This document shows positions 1 to 10,706 of a stretch of DNA of 64,000 nucleotides, one piece after another. The DNA is from Anastrepha obliqua (Eukaryota; Arthropoda; Insecta; Diptera; Tephritidae). Position 1 is the first letter of the stretch, and the number at the start of each line of letters is the position of its first letter. Position numbers and translations under genes: made by a program. Under the pieces are notes generated by a model. That model was not told where the DNA came from. It searched no databases and saw only the letters and a program-made list of their open reading frames with translations. Location of the stretch: positions 120,187,879 through 120,251,878 of the forward strand of contig NC_072896.1 in the NCBI RefSeq assembly GCF_027943255.1. Direction: 5' to 3'.

Positions 1-39
1 TATATAATAAAAAAAATATTAAAAAATATATGGACTTCG

Positions 40-260
40 TTCAGCCACAACACAGAAATCCAAGAATTGTTTGCCCACATTCCACATTTCCGGCCGTTTG
101 CGACGTACTTCATCTCTCAAACGCTTCAAAATGGATAAATAATATTCTTTATTGACTTTCTGGCCCGATGGAAGGTACTCATGATGCACTACCACTTGAC
201 AATCGAAAAAAAACAGTCAACATCACCTTCCCGGTACTTTTTGATCAAAGGGTAGAGAAT
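40..260 (-). pseudogene. mariner (DD34D) transposase fragment
   Basis: On the minus strand this stretch reads as the middle of a mariner transposase: VVHHEYLPSGQKVNKEYY followed by LSILKRLRDEVRRKRPEMW. This is the block between the first and second catalytic aspartates of mariner transposases. A shift of frame near 210 separates an upstream piece (LTVFF) from the rest, and another near 85 changes the frame before a WANNSWI-like end. Neither the helix-turn-helix end nor the aspartate motifs are present, so this is a short dead fragment. The family is clear; the exact ends are approximate. Confidence 0.7.
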
Positions 261-548
261 GTGTTTGCTACCGCAATTTCTTCTCTTTCTTGGATATCGA
301 ATTTCGTATCAAGGCTTTCTTATTTTTATTTACCTTATTTCTCTTAGTTGAAGAAATGTTTATGGCCAAAAAAACAAGCCAACCGTACGAAAAATCATAA
401 ATCAGAATAAAAATTGTACTTCAAATCTGTTCATCCGTGATATGTCCATGTTTTTTTACATTGCTTTAATTTTATTGACCTCAAACTTATCTTTGCTTCG
501 ACTTACCATATCTTCATCATCACCTTGGCGTTGCAGTGCGTTACTATC

Positions 549-858
549 ATTTCTCTTTATTATGATAATATTGGTATGACTCAATTACGTATAGAACAAA
601 ATATCGGCGAAATAGCCGCCGCGGCCTCAGCGGCACACCTCGATCCGATGGTCCAAATTTTCGATGACGCTGAGGCATAATTGAGGTTCTATGCCGTTAA
701 TGTGCTGAATGATCTCATCTTTTTGCTTTTGAATTGTCGCTGGCTTATCGACGTACACCTTTTCTTTCATATAACCGCAAAGAAAGAAGTCCAACGGTGT
801 CGTTGATGATTAGGTGTGGTTCATATTCAACATCGGCCCTTGAAACTTAACCACGCTT
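549..858 (-). mobile_element. rosa-like DD41D mariner, internally deleted copy
   Basis: The minus strand encodes the C-terminal part of the DD41D transposase seen more fully at 27145-28242, including the GYMKEKVYVDKPATIQ-like block and the NGIEPQLCLS-like tail. At about 801 the sequence jumps from the region just after the third aspartate straight to the outer 5' end (gaatatgaaccacacctaa on the minus strand), so most of the gene is missing. The 5' inverted repeat is present and ends at 858, next to TA at 859-860. The other end is truncated at about 549. This is a non-autonomous deletion derivative. Confidence 0.75.
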
Positions 859-892
859 TAGATATTGAGCGCTTCACTTCTATCGCTCACTA

Positions 893-1090
893 AATCACCA
901 TTTTTGTTCTTGTTCTTGCAAGCCATCAATCTCGGCTGGAATTGGCTCGTGTGTTTCTTTATCCTGCGGTACATAGATCTGGTTTGTTTGTTGTGGAAAT
1001 CTTGACCTATTATTTCTACGAGTAGTTCCATATCTAGCTTCGATTATAAGATTTTTAGCCGTAGTCTTTCCACAGTGCGCCGTGCCGCCG
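893..1090 (-). other. unrecognised open stretch, no start codon
   Basis: The minus strand is open without a stop for about 66 codons. It contains a basic segment (RYGTTRRNNRSRFPQQTNQ) followed by IYVPQDKETHEPIPAEIDG and a QEQEQ tail before a TGA stop. There is no ATG after the preceding stop. The composition resembles coding sequence or a retroelement gag tail more than the surrounding AT-rich DNA, but I recognise no family. It could be an exon remnant or chance. Confidence 0.15.
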
Positions 1091-3640
1091 CATCACAACA
1101 TACCGCCATTTGACTAGTTCGACGCGGTGTTTGTATGGTTTGCGCGCATATTTTATGCAATTAAAATTGCAAATGCAACGAAATTTACATTTTTTACATT
1201 TTCTGTAACAGATAAATGTGCAAACAAATGCAACACAGGCAGATCCATCCATTATGGGTGCGCGTGCGTGTGTGTGGGTGAATATGCGTGTGGGTGCCCA
1301 ACGATGCTGAAAGTTGCATTTATATATGCATGTATGTGTGTATGTACGTGTGTGCGTTAAACACAAAGTTGCCTTGTTCAACATGTCACCGCTGAGCGGC
1401 TAAAGGCCCAAAAAAGTTTACAGCAATAAAAAAAACAACGCAAATGCAGCCAATGATTATGACGATGTGATCTGCATGTGATTTTAATGTCACCTACAGT
1501 AAAAGCTGAACGAGAGTTAAATACGAGACGTTCGATGGAGCTGAACAGCAGCAAAGCGGTGTGTGTTGGGGCACACAAGTTGCGCGGCGATACATAAATG
1601 TTGATAAAACATCGCCTGTCGTTATAAGTTATAGAAATGTATGCAAAATCGCGCTAGCCAAGTAAGATAAATAAGCAAATATCAATACATACAAATACTT
1701 ATAGTACATACAGCGCGTGGTATGATTGACTCGCCTGCGCTGCGCCCCATTTCGAATGATTGGCACGTCTGAAAAAACGCGGATGTGGTAAAATGGGAAA
1801 TCCGCTAATATTTCATAGGCCAATGACAGCATTCAAATGGCTCAATTTAAATATTAATTATAACTGCATATATACATACATACATACATACACATATTCG
1901 CTTACACATATTTATAAATCCTTATTTTCAATACCACAGCAAATGGGTCCTTCACACCTCCTCGCCATAAGGCCACTAAGTTGACTGCTTCCCACTATAA
2001 TTTGAAATATTAGCTGACCTTAGCGCAGCTTATAAACAAATTAAGTACTTATATAGGTCGATAAACTGGTATGGCATTAGACGTAAATCATTGGCATCAC
2101 ACCCGCCACTTAACTCATAAAACACCTTTGTCACCACCACTAGCATCAGCACTCACAACCCCTAGCGCGTCAACAAGCCGCGCGTAAATTATTTTAGCCG
2201 TAAACAAATGACCACCGATTCAGCAAAGTAAACACACGGCAAAACAATGCGAAACAAAAAACCACCCAATTAGCCTGCTTAGCTGGAATAACAAATTGGC
2301 TAAAATCAACATAACAACAACGTCAACAAGCAAAATGACTGTTGTTTTGAAGTAAGCGCAACTTCAAGCCAAATAAATGTCCTCACACTTTGTAGCAGTC
2401 AAGCAGCCAAAAGAAAAAAAAACATAAAACCCAAAACAACAACCAGCTATCCCTGCCTTACCTCACCTTACTAATCGCTTTGCGACACATTAAAGCGCCG
2501 GGATGTATGCTACAGGTTTTGTTGTTTGTATTCTGATCACAAAGCAACAATGCGTTAGCGGCAGCGAAATGAAAGCAAGCACCAAATGGAAAACAATAAT
2601 GAAAAGCACACAATACAAAAGGTAATACCTGCCGCCAGCCAAAAAAGTGAAAGACACAAAAAAACGAAAAAACAAAAAATCATTCAAAATCTCTAGGAAG
2701 CGAATATTTGGCCAACGAATGCTTATGCAAACCGACCCATCAATTACGTCAGAGCTTCAAATCAGCAAATCCCTACTTAAGGAGCAAGGCAGCCAGCAAG
2801 AGGGAAAAAGTCAACAACAGCAACAACATCAACTGTGGCTGGAACAAAGTGACACAAACAAAAATAAAAACAAACATCCAAAGCGGCCGGGAAAAACAAG
2901 TATGCAGTCGGTTGTGGTAGTAGTTAAGGCGGCGACGAAGGCAATAAAAGCATTTGCATAAAGATTTCACGTGGCTTAAGGTAAATAAGTAAGTGCATAC
3001 AAATGTATGTAGGCGAATAATATAGAGCTGGTGAGTTACAGCAAACGCAGTGAGTTGGCTACGATTTGTGGTAGAAAGGGACGAGTGTTGAGTTTGTTGA
3101 AAGTACTCGTTGAATATTCAACAATAGGAAAAAGTGAAATATTGCAGATATAGGGGAAATTTTTAGGTGGAAAATTTTAAGTCAGTTGCATGGTAAGTTT
3201 AGTGGAAAACGGCTCACATAATAACTGTATACGACGGTATATGCGTCCGGTGCATTTCGAAATGCATGCAAAGTAATCAAAATCCGATATTTGTGATTTT
3301 ATGATACTATTTAGGTAAGGTGCCTCTATCCAACTATTTCCTTACTATATACATATTTGCTAATATAAGTGATTTTTTGTTTTGCTTTTAATTTCATATA
3401 CATATTTACATGCATATGTAAATTTTTCTAACAAAGCCTAGGAAACTTTACTCTGAGTAGCTAGAGGAAATTAGATTTCATGGCAGAATTTTTGTAATTT
3501 TTAATTGAAATTTACACAAAATGTTTATCAAGTATTTATTTTTGATATGTTGAAAAGTTTAAGTAATTAGAAACAATGAAAGAAAATATGCTATTTTTAG
3601 CCTCCGAAAGCCATGCAGCCTCACAAAAAGCAGATAGAGA
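1091..3640. other. intergenic DNA, no gene recognised
   Basis: AT-rich sequence with short GT/GTAT-rich patches (about 1255-1360), a short CATA run near 1868-1892, and CAA/CAG-rich stretches between about 2220 and 2960. The CAG-rich part opens a 104-codon frame with a short glutamine run at 2647-2961, but this has the look of simple-sequence DNA. No transposon ends, RNA genes or convincing coding sequence were seen. Confidence 0.5.
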
Positions 3641-3702
3641 AAAATTGTGCTGACCATATTTTAATTTTTTAGGTAACAAATTTTTTATTTTTTTAATAAA
3701 AA

Positions 3703-4190
3703 ATAGCTTAAAAAAACTAAAAAACACGCTTTTATTGCCAATCGAACTAAAAAGTATAAAATAAATTTTAATGACAAAGAGACCTATAATGAAGTAATAG
3801 CAAATCGAACGATCAGTCATAGTCAACTACCTCAGAACAGATATAGTAAATATTACAATCATTCTATTGGCAACTACCTATGTACAGAAGGTTATGAAAG
3901 TGAAGCAAAATGCATCCCACGCTTTTAACTCTAATTTGAATTATTCTATTTGTATCTTAATTTTTGTTATAATTCTGTTCTGAGGTAGTTGACTATGACT
4001 GATCGTTCGATTTGCTATTACTTCATTATAGGTCTCTTTGTCATTAAAATTTATTTTATACTTTTTAGTTCGATTGGCAATAAAAGCGTGTTTTTTAGTT
4101 TTTTTAAGCTATGTTTTATTTTCTACTTTTTAGTTCGATTAGCAAAAAAGCGTGTTTTTTAGTTTTTTTTTAAACTATTTTTTATTGTGA
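3703..4190. repeat. foldback-like inverted repeat, copy 1
   Basis: The left arm (about 3703-3838, ending ctcagaacag) is the reverse complement of a right arm beginning about 3978 (ctgttctgaggtagttgact) and running to about 4115. Beyond that the right arm repeats its outer motif (agttcgattagcaaaaaagc), giving a partial internal duplication. The central loop holds about 140 bp. A second copy lies at 37205-37770, where the arms are longer, so copy 1 has lost part of its left arm near the loop. The structure resembles a foldback element or a MITE with long TIRs. It encodes nothing. Confidence 0.75.
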
Positions 4191-4386
4191 ATGAAAATTA
4201 TTGTTATCATTGCAGGCAGTGAATTAATGATTCGACATATTCGTGTTATATTTAATTCCTTTCTTATCGACTGTGAGTCTAAAGCTATGCAGTTATCGGC
4301 CGTGATAAAGAAGTAATCGGGATGAAGAACTTATTTCGTGGAGGGAGCCTGAGAAACGGCTACCCCGTTCCATTGGCCAGTTTTTT

Positions 4387-4910
4387 TCGATTTTCGAGGT
4401 GTGGTGCACTATGAATTCCTTCCACCTAGCCAAACTGTTAATAAGGAATATTATTTGAGCGTTATGCGTCGTTTACGTGAAGCAATTCATCTAAAAAAGA
4501 CCAGAATTATGGGCCAACATCTCTTGGTTTTTGCATCACGATAATGCACCGTCTCACACTGCACTCGTTCTTCGTGACCATTTCGCCAAAAATTCCACGC
4601 ATATCGTTCCGCAACCACCGTATTCGCCTGATTTGGCTCCGTGTGACTTCTGGCTATTCCCAAAACTCAAGAGACCAATCCGGGGAATGCGTTTCGAGTC
4701 GATTGAGGAGATAAAAGCTGAATCGAAGAAGGTGCTGATGGCTATACCGGAAATGGACTATTTGGCATGTTTCGGGGATTGGAAAAATCGTTGGCATAAG
4801 TGTATTTTATCGAGAGCAGATTATTATGAAGGGGATGAAATTGATTTACAAGAATAAATAAAGATTTTTCATTTTACAACCAAATTCACCTTACTTTTTG
4901 CCCACGAGTA
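4387..4910 (+). pseudogene. mariner DD34D transposase, C-terminal half
   Basis: The plus strand reads GVVHYEFLPPSQTVNKEYYL and then, after a frame change near 4520, an open frame from 4531 to a stop at 4857. This frame carries HHDNAPSHTALVLRDHF and PPYSPDLAPCDFWLF. Exactly 34 residues separate the second and third catalytic aspartates, the mariner signature. The tail WKNRWHKCILSRADYYEGD is typical of the family C-terminus. The 3' inverted repeat (caaattcaccttactttttg) follows the stop and ends near 4910. The N-terminal DNA-binding domain and first aspartate are absent. It sits directly beside the inverted repeat at 3703-4190, an arrangement repeated at 37205-38210. Confidence 0.85.
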
Positions 4911-5109
4911 AAAAAAGAAAATATTAATCCTGGCAATTCTAATAAGGATAATGGAAAACTTTTATCAAATTATTGCATTGTCATCAGTCCTTGATAGGTA
5001 TGCAAAATTTCAAGTCGATCAGATTTTTAGAAGCCAGTGAAAATTAAGCTCAAAGATTCCGTTACATACATACATACATACATACTTACAACCCGACCTA
5101 ATAAAAGTG

Positions 5110-5790
5110 TGTTAAAAAGGGTTTTTTTTAAGAAACTGTTATTAATTAGAAATTACATTAGATATATTTTCTTAGGAATATTGCTTCATTTATTTAATTT
5201 TTTGAGGAGCAAAAAATTGTTTTTTATTTATATAGAAAAAGGTGATTTAAAAGAGAACAGAAAATTATTTGAATTTAAATAGAACAAAGATTTTATTTAA
5301 AAATAAGTTTTAATTATTATATTTTTACGAATATTTCTTTATTTATTTATATATTTGAGGAGCAACATTTTTTATTTATTTATATAAAAAAGTGTTTTAA
5401 AAGAGAAGAAAAATTTACTTGAATTTATAGTATATAGAAAAAAGTGTTATTTAAAAATAGTTATTAATTAAATATTTTTTTTTAATACTTCGTTATTTAT
5501 CTAATTTTTTTAGGACCAAATTTTTTTTTTATTTATATAGAAAAAGGTGATTTAAAAGAGAACAAATAGTTATATGAATTTAAATAGAAAAAAGTATTAC
5601 ATATTTAAAAATAGTTATTAATTAAATATTTTTTATGAATATTTCCTTATTTATCTAATTTTTTTAGGAGAAAAATTTTTTTTTTATTTATATAGAAAAA
5701 AGTGATTATTTAAAAAAGTTGTTGTTAATGAACATATTTTAGGAATATTTCTTTATTTATTTAATTTATCGGGAGACAAAAATTATTTTG
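5110..5790. repeat. AT-rich tandem repeat, unit about 155 bp
   Basis: A degenerate unit recurs about five times. Anchors such as tatttctttatttat followed by ttgaggagc or ttaggag start near 5183, 5331, 5487, 5640 and 5747. Each is followed by a ttatttatatagaaaaa block, a gatttaaaagagaaca block and a ttaaaaatagttattaatta block. Spacing is about 150-155 bp, with the last unit shortened to about 107. This looks like a small decayed satellite or minisatellite. No coding potential is evident. Confidence 0.7.
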
Positions 5791-6660
5791 TATTTATATT
5801 TATTAAAGTTTATATTTATTTATTTTATATTTATTAAATCGGTGTAAGATTTTTTTAAATTTAAATAGAATACAGTTACAGTTTATTTAAAAAATAAAAT
5901 TTTTGTGTTGTTTTTAGTTTTTATGGTTTTTCAGTTTTCTACATTTGATTGCTTTATTTATTGACTTAAGCATCCTTTAGCATCCTTCTTCATTTTTTCA
6001 TATGTATGTAGGTATGACTACGACCCACAGCCAGCTTTTTAATTAATTATGCTATTTATTTTAATTCAAAATATTGCAGTACAAAAGTAATCCTTTTTAA
6101 TTGAAATCGATGATTTTTTACGACTTTAAAGGCTGTAACAAAATGAATGGCAAGCAGATATAGAAGTAGGATTAGGGATGCCGAGCTTTACATATGCAAG
6201 AACATTAGCAATCTAGTGAAGGAGGGCCACCGTGGTCATATGGTTGTGTGTTTGCTTACATTTCGTTGATTTCTTAGTTGGAAAATCTAATATAGGCAGT
6301 CACAGCAACTTAGTTTTTAGTTTTAGTTATCCATTCATATTCACTTCATGTATTTGATATTTTTTTAAAAGTGGGAAATAGAGAAATAAGCTGATCACTT
6401 TAAGGTATACAAAGTTCCGCAATCCATTAACTCATTAATCATTATAATTCATCATCTACAAGTATACCAATAATGAGAGCACTAAAAACCACTAATTTTA
6501 CCTCCTTTAAAATTTTTAAATATTTATTATATGCACTTCTTTATTGCATAGCTCATTCATTCATTAACTTCAGAAAAGGTTTGCAATGGCAGTTCCTAAT
6601 AGAATTAGCTAAACACGTAACTTACCCCACTCAGTAATTTACAAGATTCAGTCACTTACC
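5791..6660. other. AT-rich intergenic DNA
   Basis: No open frame, RNA gene or transposon end was recognised here. The sequence is strongly AT-rich with poly-T stretches and few distinctive motifs. Confidence 0.5.
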
Positions 6661-6677
6661 CCTTATGCCATATAATA

Positions 6678-6935
6678 CAGCCAAGGTGAACTTTCACGCT
6701 CTCCTATCTCATTCGTGATTTCCCCTCGATTTGTTGAATAACAAATATTTTCCCTCCATTTGTTGAATAACGAATACGTGGTAAATTTGTAGACGGATTT
6801 TTGTTGGATGCTGAAGGTGAACTTTCACGCTCCCCAATCTCATTCGTGATTTCTCCTCCATTTGTTGAGCAACGAATATGTGGTGAATTTGTAGATGGAT
6901 TTTTGTTGGATTTTGCGCTCATTCTCGTTAACGAA
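6678..6935. repeat. tandem duplication, unit about 140 bp
   Basis: The segment beginning aaggtgaactttcacgctc near 6683 repeats at about 6825, with matching internal blocks (tctcattcgtgatttc, tccatttgttga, gaatttgtaga, ggatttttgttgga). In the first unit the tccatttgttgaataac block is itself duplicated. On the minus strand the unit is open and translates to a repeated peptide containing NKNPSTN and IRYSTNGG. I do not recognise it as a protein family. Confidence 0.65.
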
Positions 6936-7260
6936 AACCATATGTTTGTTATCACCACAGCACGACCATCTCCCAAATCTACCACAGATATTATCATAAG
7001 CATATTTATAGTTTCAAATTAGGCAGCTCCCGTGGGAATAGTCAACCTTGGGTAAGGCAAACGAAGCAAACTTATTGTGAAAACTTGTTATAAGTTAGCA
7101 GTGAGTTGAAGAGATTAATTTTGGGTTGTTGATTTTGGGTAAAGCGCATATCGCAAATATAGGCTAAAATAGAGTATTAAAAGTAAATGGATGCAAGTAA
7201 TAGCGCATGCAATGATATTGAAGTTGATTTGTATGGCCAAGTAATTTAGCTTGAATTGTA

Positions 7261-9767
7261 CACCTAATTCTGTTTTTACACGGTAGATTGGTTCCAGAAA
7301 AAACCGTGTAAAAAAAGACATTGATCGTATTCAAAAATAGGTGATTGGTTCCTAATCTCTAAAACCTATAAAAATGAGTAAAAACCAAGGATTTTTTAAG
7401 AACAATGTTTATTTTTACAAGCATAGTTATTAAAGATAATAAAGATAGAACTCTCATCTTAAAAATAATATGAATTAAATGAATGGCAAGTTCAGGAACT
7501 ACAAATAATTATGTTAAACAGCTACGTTGCTAACGGAAAGAATAGGTTATTCAATTTTCAAGGTAAAAAAATTAAAAAAAAAAACGTGGTAATCATAAAT
7601 ACAGGAACATAAATTTAATTGCTGCCATCATCAGTTACTTGCACTCGCTTACTTCGAGCGCGTATACAATCACTATCTTCGCTGGGATCATTTTGAACTG
7701 GACTTTCTCTTGCTCGTTCAGCATCTACATTTTTAACAATGAACTCTGTTATGAGCCGTTGTTCGCCAATTCTTACTACCTCTTTTTATAATTCTTTGTA
7801 ACGAGCCATACAAGAATTCAGCTCACGTTGAAATTGTGAAGCTCTTTCGACGTTGGGATCATTCGTGATGAAAAGGTGTCCTAATTTATTTGCAAGTTGA
7901 AGTCCTTCTTGAGTTAAATTTGCAATTAATTTTACAGGTTCTTCACCACCACTGCTTTCTATAGAATCCGCATTCTGTGAAGCAAAATATAATATTTCCT
8001 CTTCGCTAAGAACTTTATCAATCATCAGTTCATCAATGTCATCGAATACCAAGTCATCAAAATCCTCCCCACCAACTGCGTGTGCCAAATCAATTATATT
8101 GGGATATTTTTTTGTATTTGGATCCGCAGGATTTTTACTTTTTACACATTCTGGCCAAATTGCTCTCCAACATCCGTTTAAGGTTGATGGTCGTAAATCT
8201 AATAATGCTGAAGCTGCATGTTTAACGCAATCTTTAATGGAAAACCTTTTCCAAGCATCAATTACTGTAAGAGTTTTATCCTTATCCAATGTGTCCAAAA
8301 TTTACTGGGATGTTCTTTTCATGTAGTAAGTTTTAAATGTTGCGACAATTCCTTGGTCCAGTGATTGGATTAGGGATGTGGTATTCGGTGGCAGGAACAA
8401 AACTTGTACCTTTTCGTGGTACAACTGAGGATGCCCGGGTGCATTGTCTACCAACAGAAGAACTTTAAATTCTAAGCCTTTTTCATTCATATATTTTCTA
8501 GTTTCTGGTACAAAATATTTAATGAACCATTCTGTGAAAACTGTAGTTGTCTCCCATGCTTTTTTATTGCCCATCCAATTAACCGGCAATGCACCAAAAT
8601 CAACACTTTTCATTGCTTTAGGCTTAAGTGCCCAATTGATAAGCAGGGGCTATATTATCCGATCTCCGATCTAAGGCTTGTTACTGCAAAATAAAAATGT
8701 GATTCGATCTTTTTGAACTTTATAACCACCAGCGCTGTTTTGCGATTTGGCCACATATGTTCTTCTAGGCATTTTTTTCCAAAAAAGAGCAGTTTCGTCG
8801 GCTTTAAAAACCTGATCTGGACTGTATGCACCATCAGTTATTTTTAAGTTTTAGTGGAAATTCTTTGGCGGCTTTCTGATCTCCAGAAGCAATCTCCCCC
8901 TTGATTTTTATGTTATCGCATGCCTTTGGAGACATCCCGTTAACCATCCTGTGCTCGCAGTAAATACGTAGATTTTCTCATGAGTTCATTGTGTGGATGT
9001 AGAGGGTTGTTCGTCTTTTATCATTTTATAAAACCTAAATGCTTGCTGTTTCATATTATTTGTTTTTGTGCATTGTCCTCAATCCATATTATGAGTACTT
9101 TTTCCATTTTTTCTTTAGTAGCATCTCTAGTGTATTATGAAGACTTAAAAGATAGGTTCGTTCCAGGAATCACCGATTACCTAATTGAAGTTTCATTTTT
9201 TTTATAGTTCTCATTGTGGCTTCATTTAAACCGAACATTTTGCCGAGAAATATTGAGCCTTCTCCATTTCGATAGCGATCTAAAATTTCAGTTTTGGTTT
9301 CCAAAGAAATTGCTTTACGTTTTAGTTTTGTTTTTGACATTTTCTTTTAGGGATACATAAAATTCCACAAAATTAAAAATATAAATAACTGAATAAATAT
9401 AAAATATTTTTTGGCTTACCTTTTATCTTAATGCGTTAAATTTAATGTAACGTTGGAAAAACAAATTTGCCAATAAAAATTTCTTTACCAAAAACGTCTG
9501 ATTGCATTAATAATTCACAAAATATTAACACATTTCAATTGCTCCGACCAGTAAATTTGCTTGCATGCACAAAAAGGGAATTCCCCTAAATTTGTAATAT
9601 GAACATATTTCGAAAAAATTTAATTTGACAAAAAAAAAATTTAAGCACAAAAAATTGTAAATCCTGCTAAATGGAATAAAATCGTGTAAAAAATTAAAAA
9701 TATTTTATTTTCAAACCGTGTTATATCAAAACCGTGTAAAAAAGACGTGTAAAAACAGAATTAGGTG
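7261..9767 (-). mobile_element. Tigger/pogo-type DNA transposon
   Basis: The two ends are inverted: cacctaattctgtttttaca at 7261 and its complement (tgtaaaaacagaattaggtg) ending at 9767. A second short motif (accgtgtaaaaa) recurs inside each end. Between them the minus strand holds a decayed pogo/Tigger-family transposase. The length, about 2.5 kb, fits autonomous members of this superfamily. The left flank is TA, as expected for the target site; the right flank is CA, so one duplication copy appears mutated. Confidence 0.8.
7786..9340 (-). pseudogene. Tigger/pogo transposase pseudogene (CENP-B-like HTH + DDE)
   Basis: Translation starts at an ATG near 9340 with KRKAISLETKTEILDRYRNG, a CENP-B/psq-type helix-turn-helix. 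After several stops and shifts, FKADETALFWKKMP (first acidic residue of the DDE domain) is readable near 8800-8740. An open stretch at 8613-8302 carries VLLLVDNAPGHP and FLPPNTTSLIQSLDQGIV, the second aspartate and the conserved block leading to the third. The stretch 8298-7786 continues with the acidic C-terminal region (FDDLVFDDIDELMI). Transposases of this family cut and paste at TA sites. Here the middle and N-terminal parts contain multiple stops, so no active enzyme is possible. Confidence 0.85.
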
Positions 9768-9849
9768 CATTTTTCAATATTTTAAATAATTTTAAAACTT
9801 AACTAAAAAGAAAAAAGCGAGTTATGCGGTTTCTAAATATTAATACCGC

Positions 9850-9957
9850 TAAAATTTATTAAAAAAAATAATAAAAATGCGCGTACACTTTCGTTAGGTG
9901 TTTGGTCGAGCTCAACCTCTTATTTGTGGCAGGCGTCTTCAGGTTCTTCCACAAATT
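9850..9957 (-). repeat. tRNA-derived SINE, 3' end fragment
   Basis: Only the 3' end of the SINE described at 49705-50030 is present, on the minus strand: gtgtacgcgc at the tail side and caaataagaggttgag-like sequence upstream. The A/T-rich stretch at about 9850-9888 corresponds to its tail. It stops where the CR1/Jockey-like retrotransposon 3' end begins, at about 9958. Confidence 0.6.
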
Positions 9958-10702
9958 TATTTATTTAATCAACAAACAAGAAGCTCACAGACTATTACAT
10001 AGACCTTATGACAAGAGTCTTACAAGTGACATCTTAGAAGTAAACTTAGAGTAAGAGAAATCAAACACTAAGGAAGCAGAATAAATTGAGATAGCGGCCT
10101 TCTAAAAGGAGCATTCATTCCATAAACGGTTTTAGCAATACCCACAAAAAACAGTTAATTTCAACGGAAAATGCGTAAGGGAACATTAAAATTAATTTTA
10201 TTGAGCAGATACGGACAATCTATTGAGCCGCACAAATATCGAAGACAAAACACATCGACAAGAGAGCACGCCTAGACTATGAGGACAGTAGATTTATTAA
10301 TAAGCAACGAGACCGATGAGCGGGAATAGGATCGCCGAATTTCATCGAGCGCAAAGCAAACGCACAAAAGCGCTCTGAACAAACTCTAATCTATTAATAG
10401 AGACTGCATGAAACGGTCTCCAAACGAATACCGCGTATTCTAACCTGGACCGAACTAAGGACGAGTACAACCGATTGAGAGTATAGGAATTAGAAAACAA
10501 AAAACTATTTCGACGAATAAAGGCTAACATTGCGAACGATTTAGAAAGAATAAAGTTTATGTGGGTGGTGAAGTTGAGCTTGGAGTCAAAAGAAACACCC
10601 AGGTCCTTTAATTCACTAATTAACTTTCGCGGCCAGCTCGAGATGTAATAAGCTGTTGGAACAACATTAAAAACTTTCGCATACGAAGTATAGTGACATT
10701 TA
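9958..10702 (-). pseudogene. CR1/Jockey-like non-LTR retrotransposon, RT C-terminal part
   Basis: On the minus strand this reads ELKDLGVSFDSKLNFTTH, AMLAFIRRNSFLFSNSYTL and RSRLEYAVFVWRPF. These match residue for residue the pattern in the larger copy at 39009-40364 (DLGVIFDSKLNFTSH, AMLAFVRRNC, RSRLEYAAIIWRPY). This is the thumb and connector region downstream of the reverse-transcriptase catalytic motif. The 3' end near 9958 has a TAAA-type tail. The element continues on the far side of the inserted TTAA element at 11921. Confidence 0.75.
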
Positions 10703-10706
10703 TTAA

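Noticed and set aside
2647..2961. 104-codon frame with a glutamine run
   Set aside because: Lies in CAA/CAG-rich simple sequence, with competing frames and no known domain.
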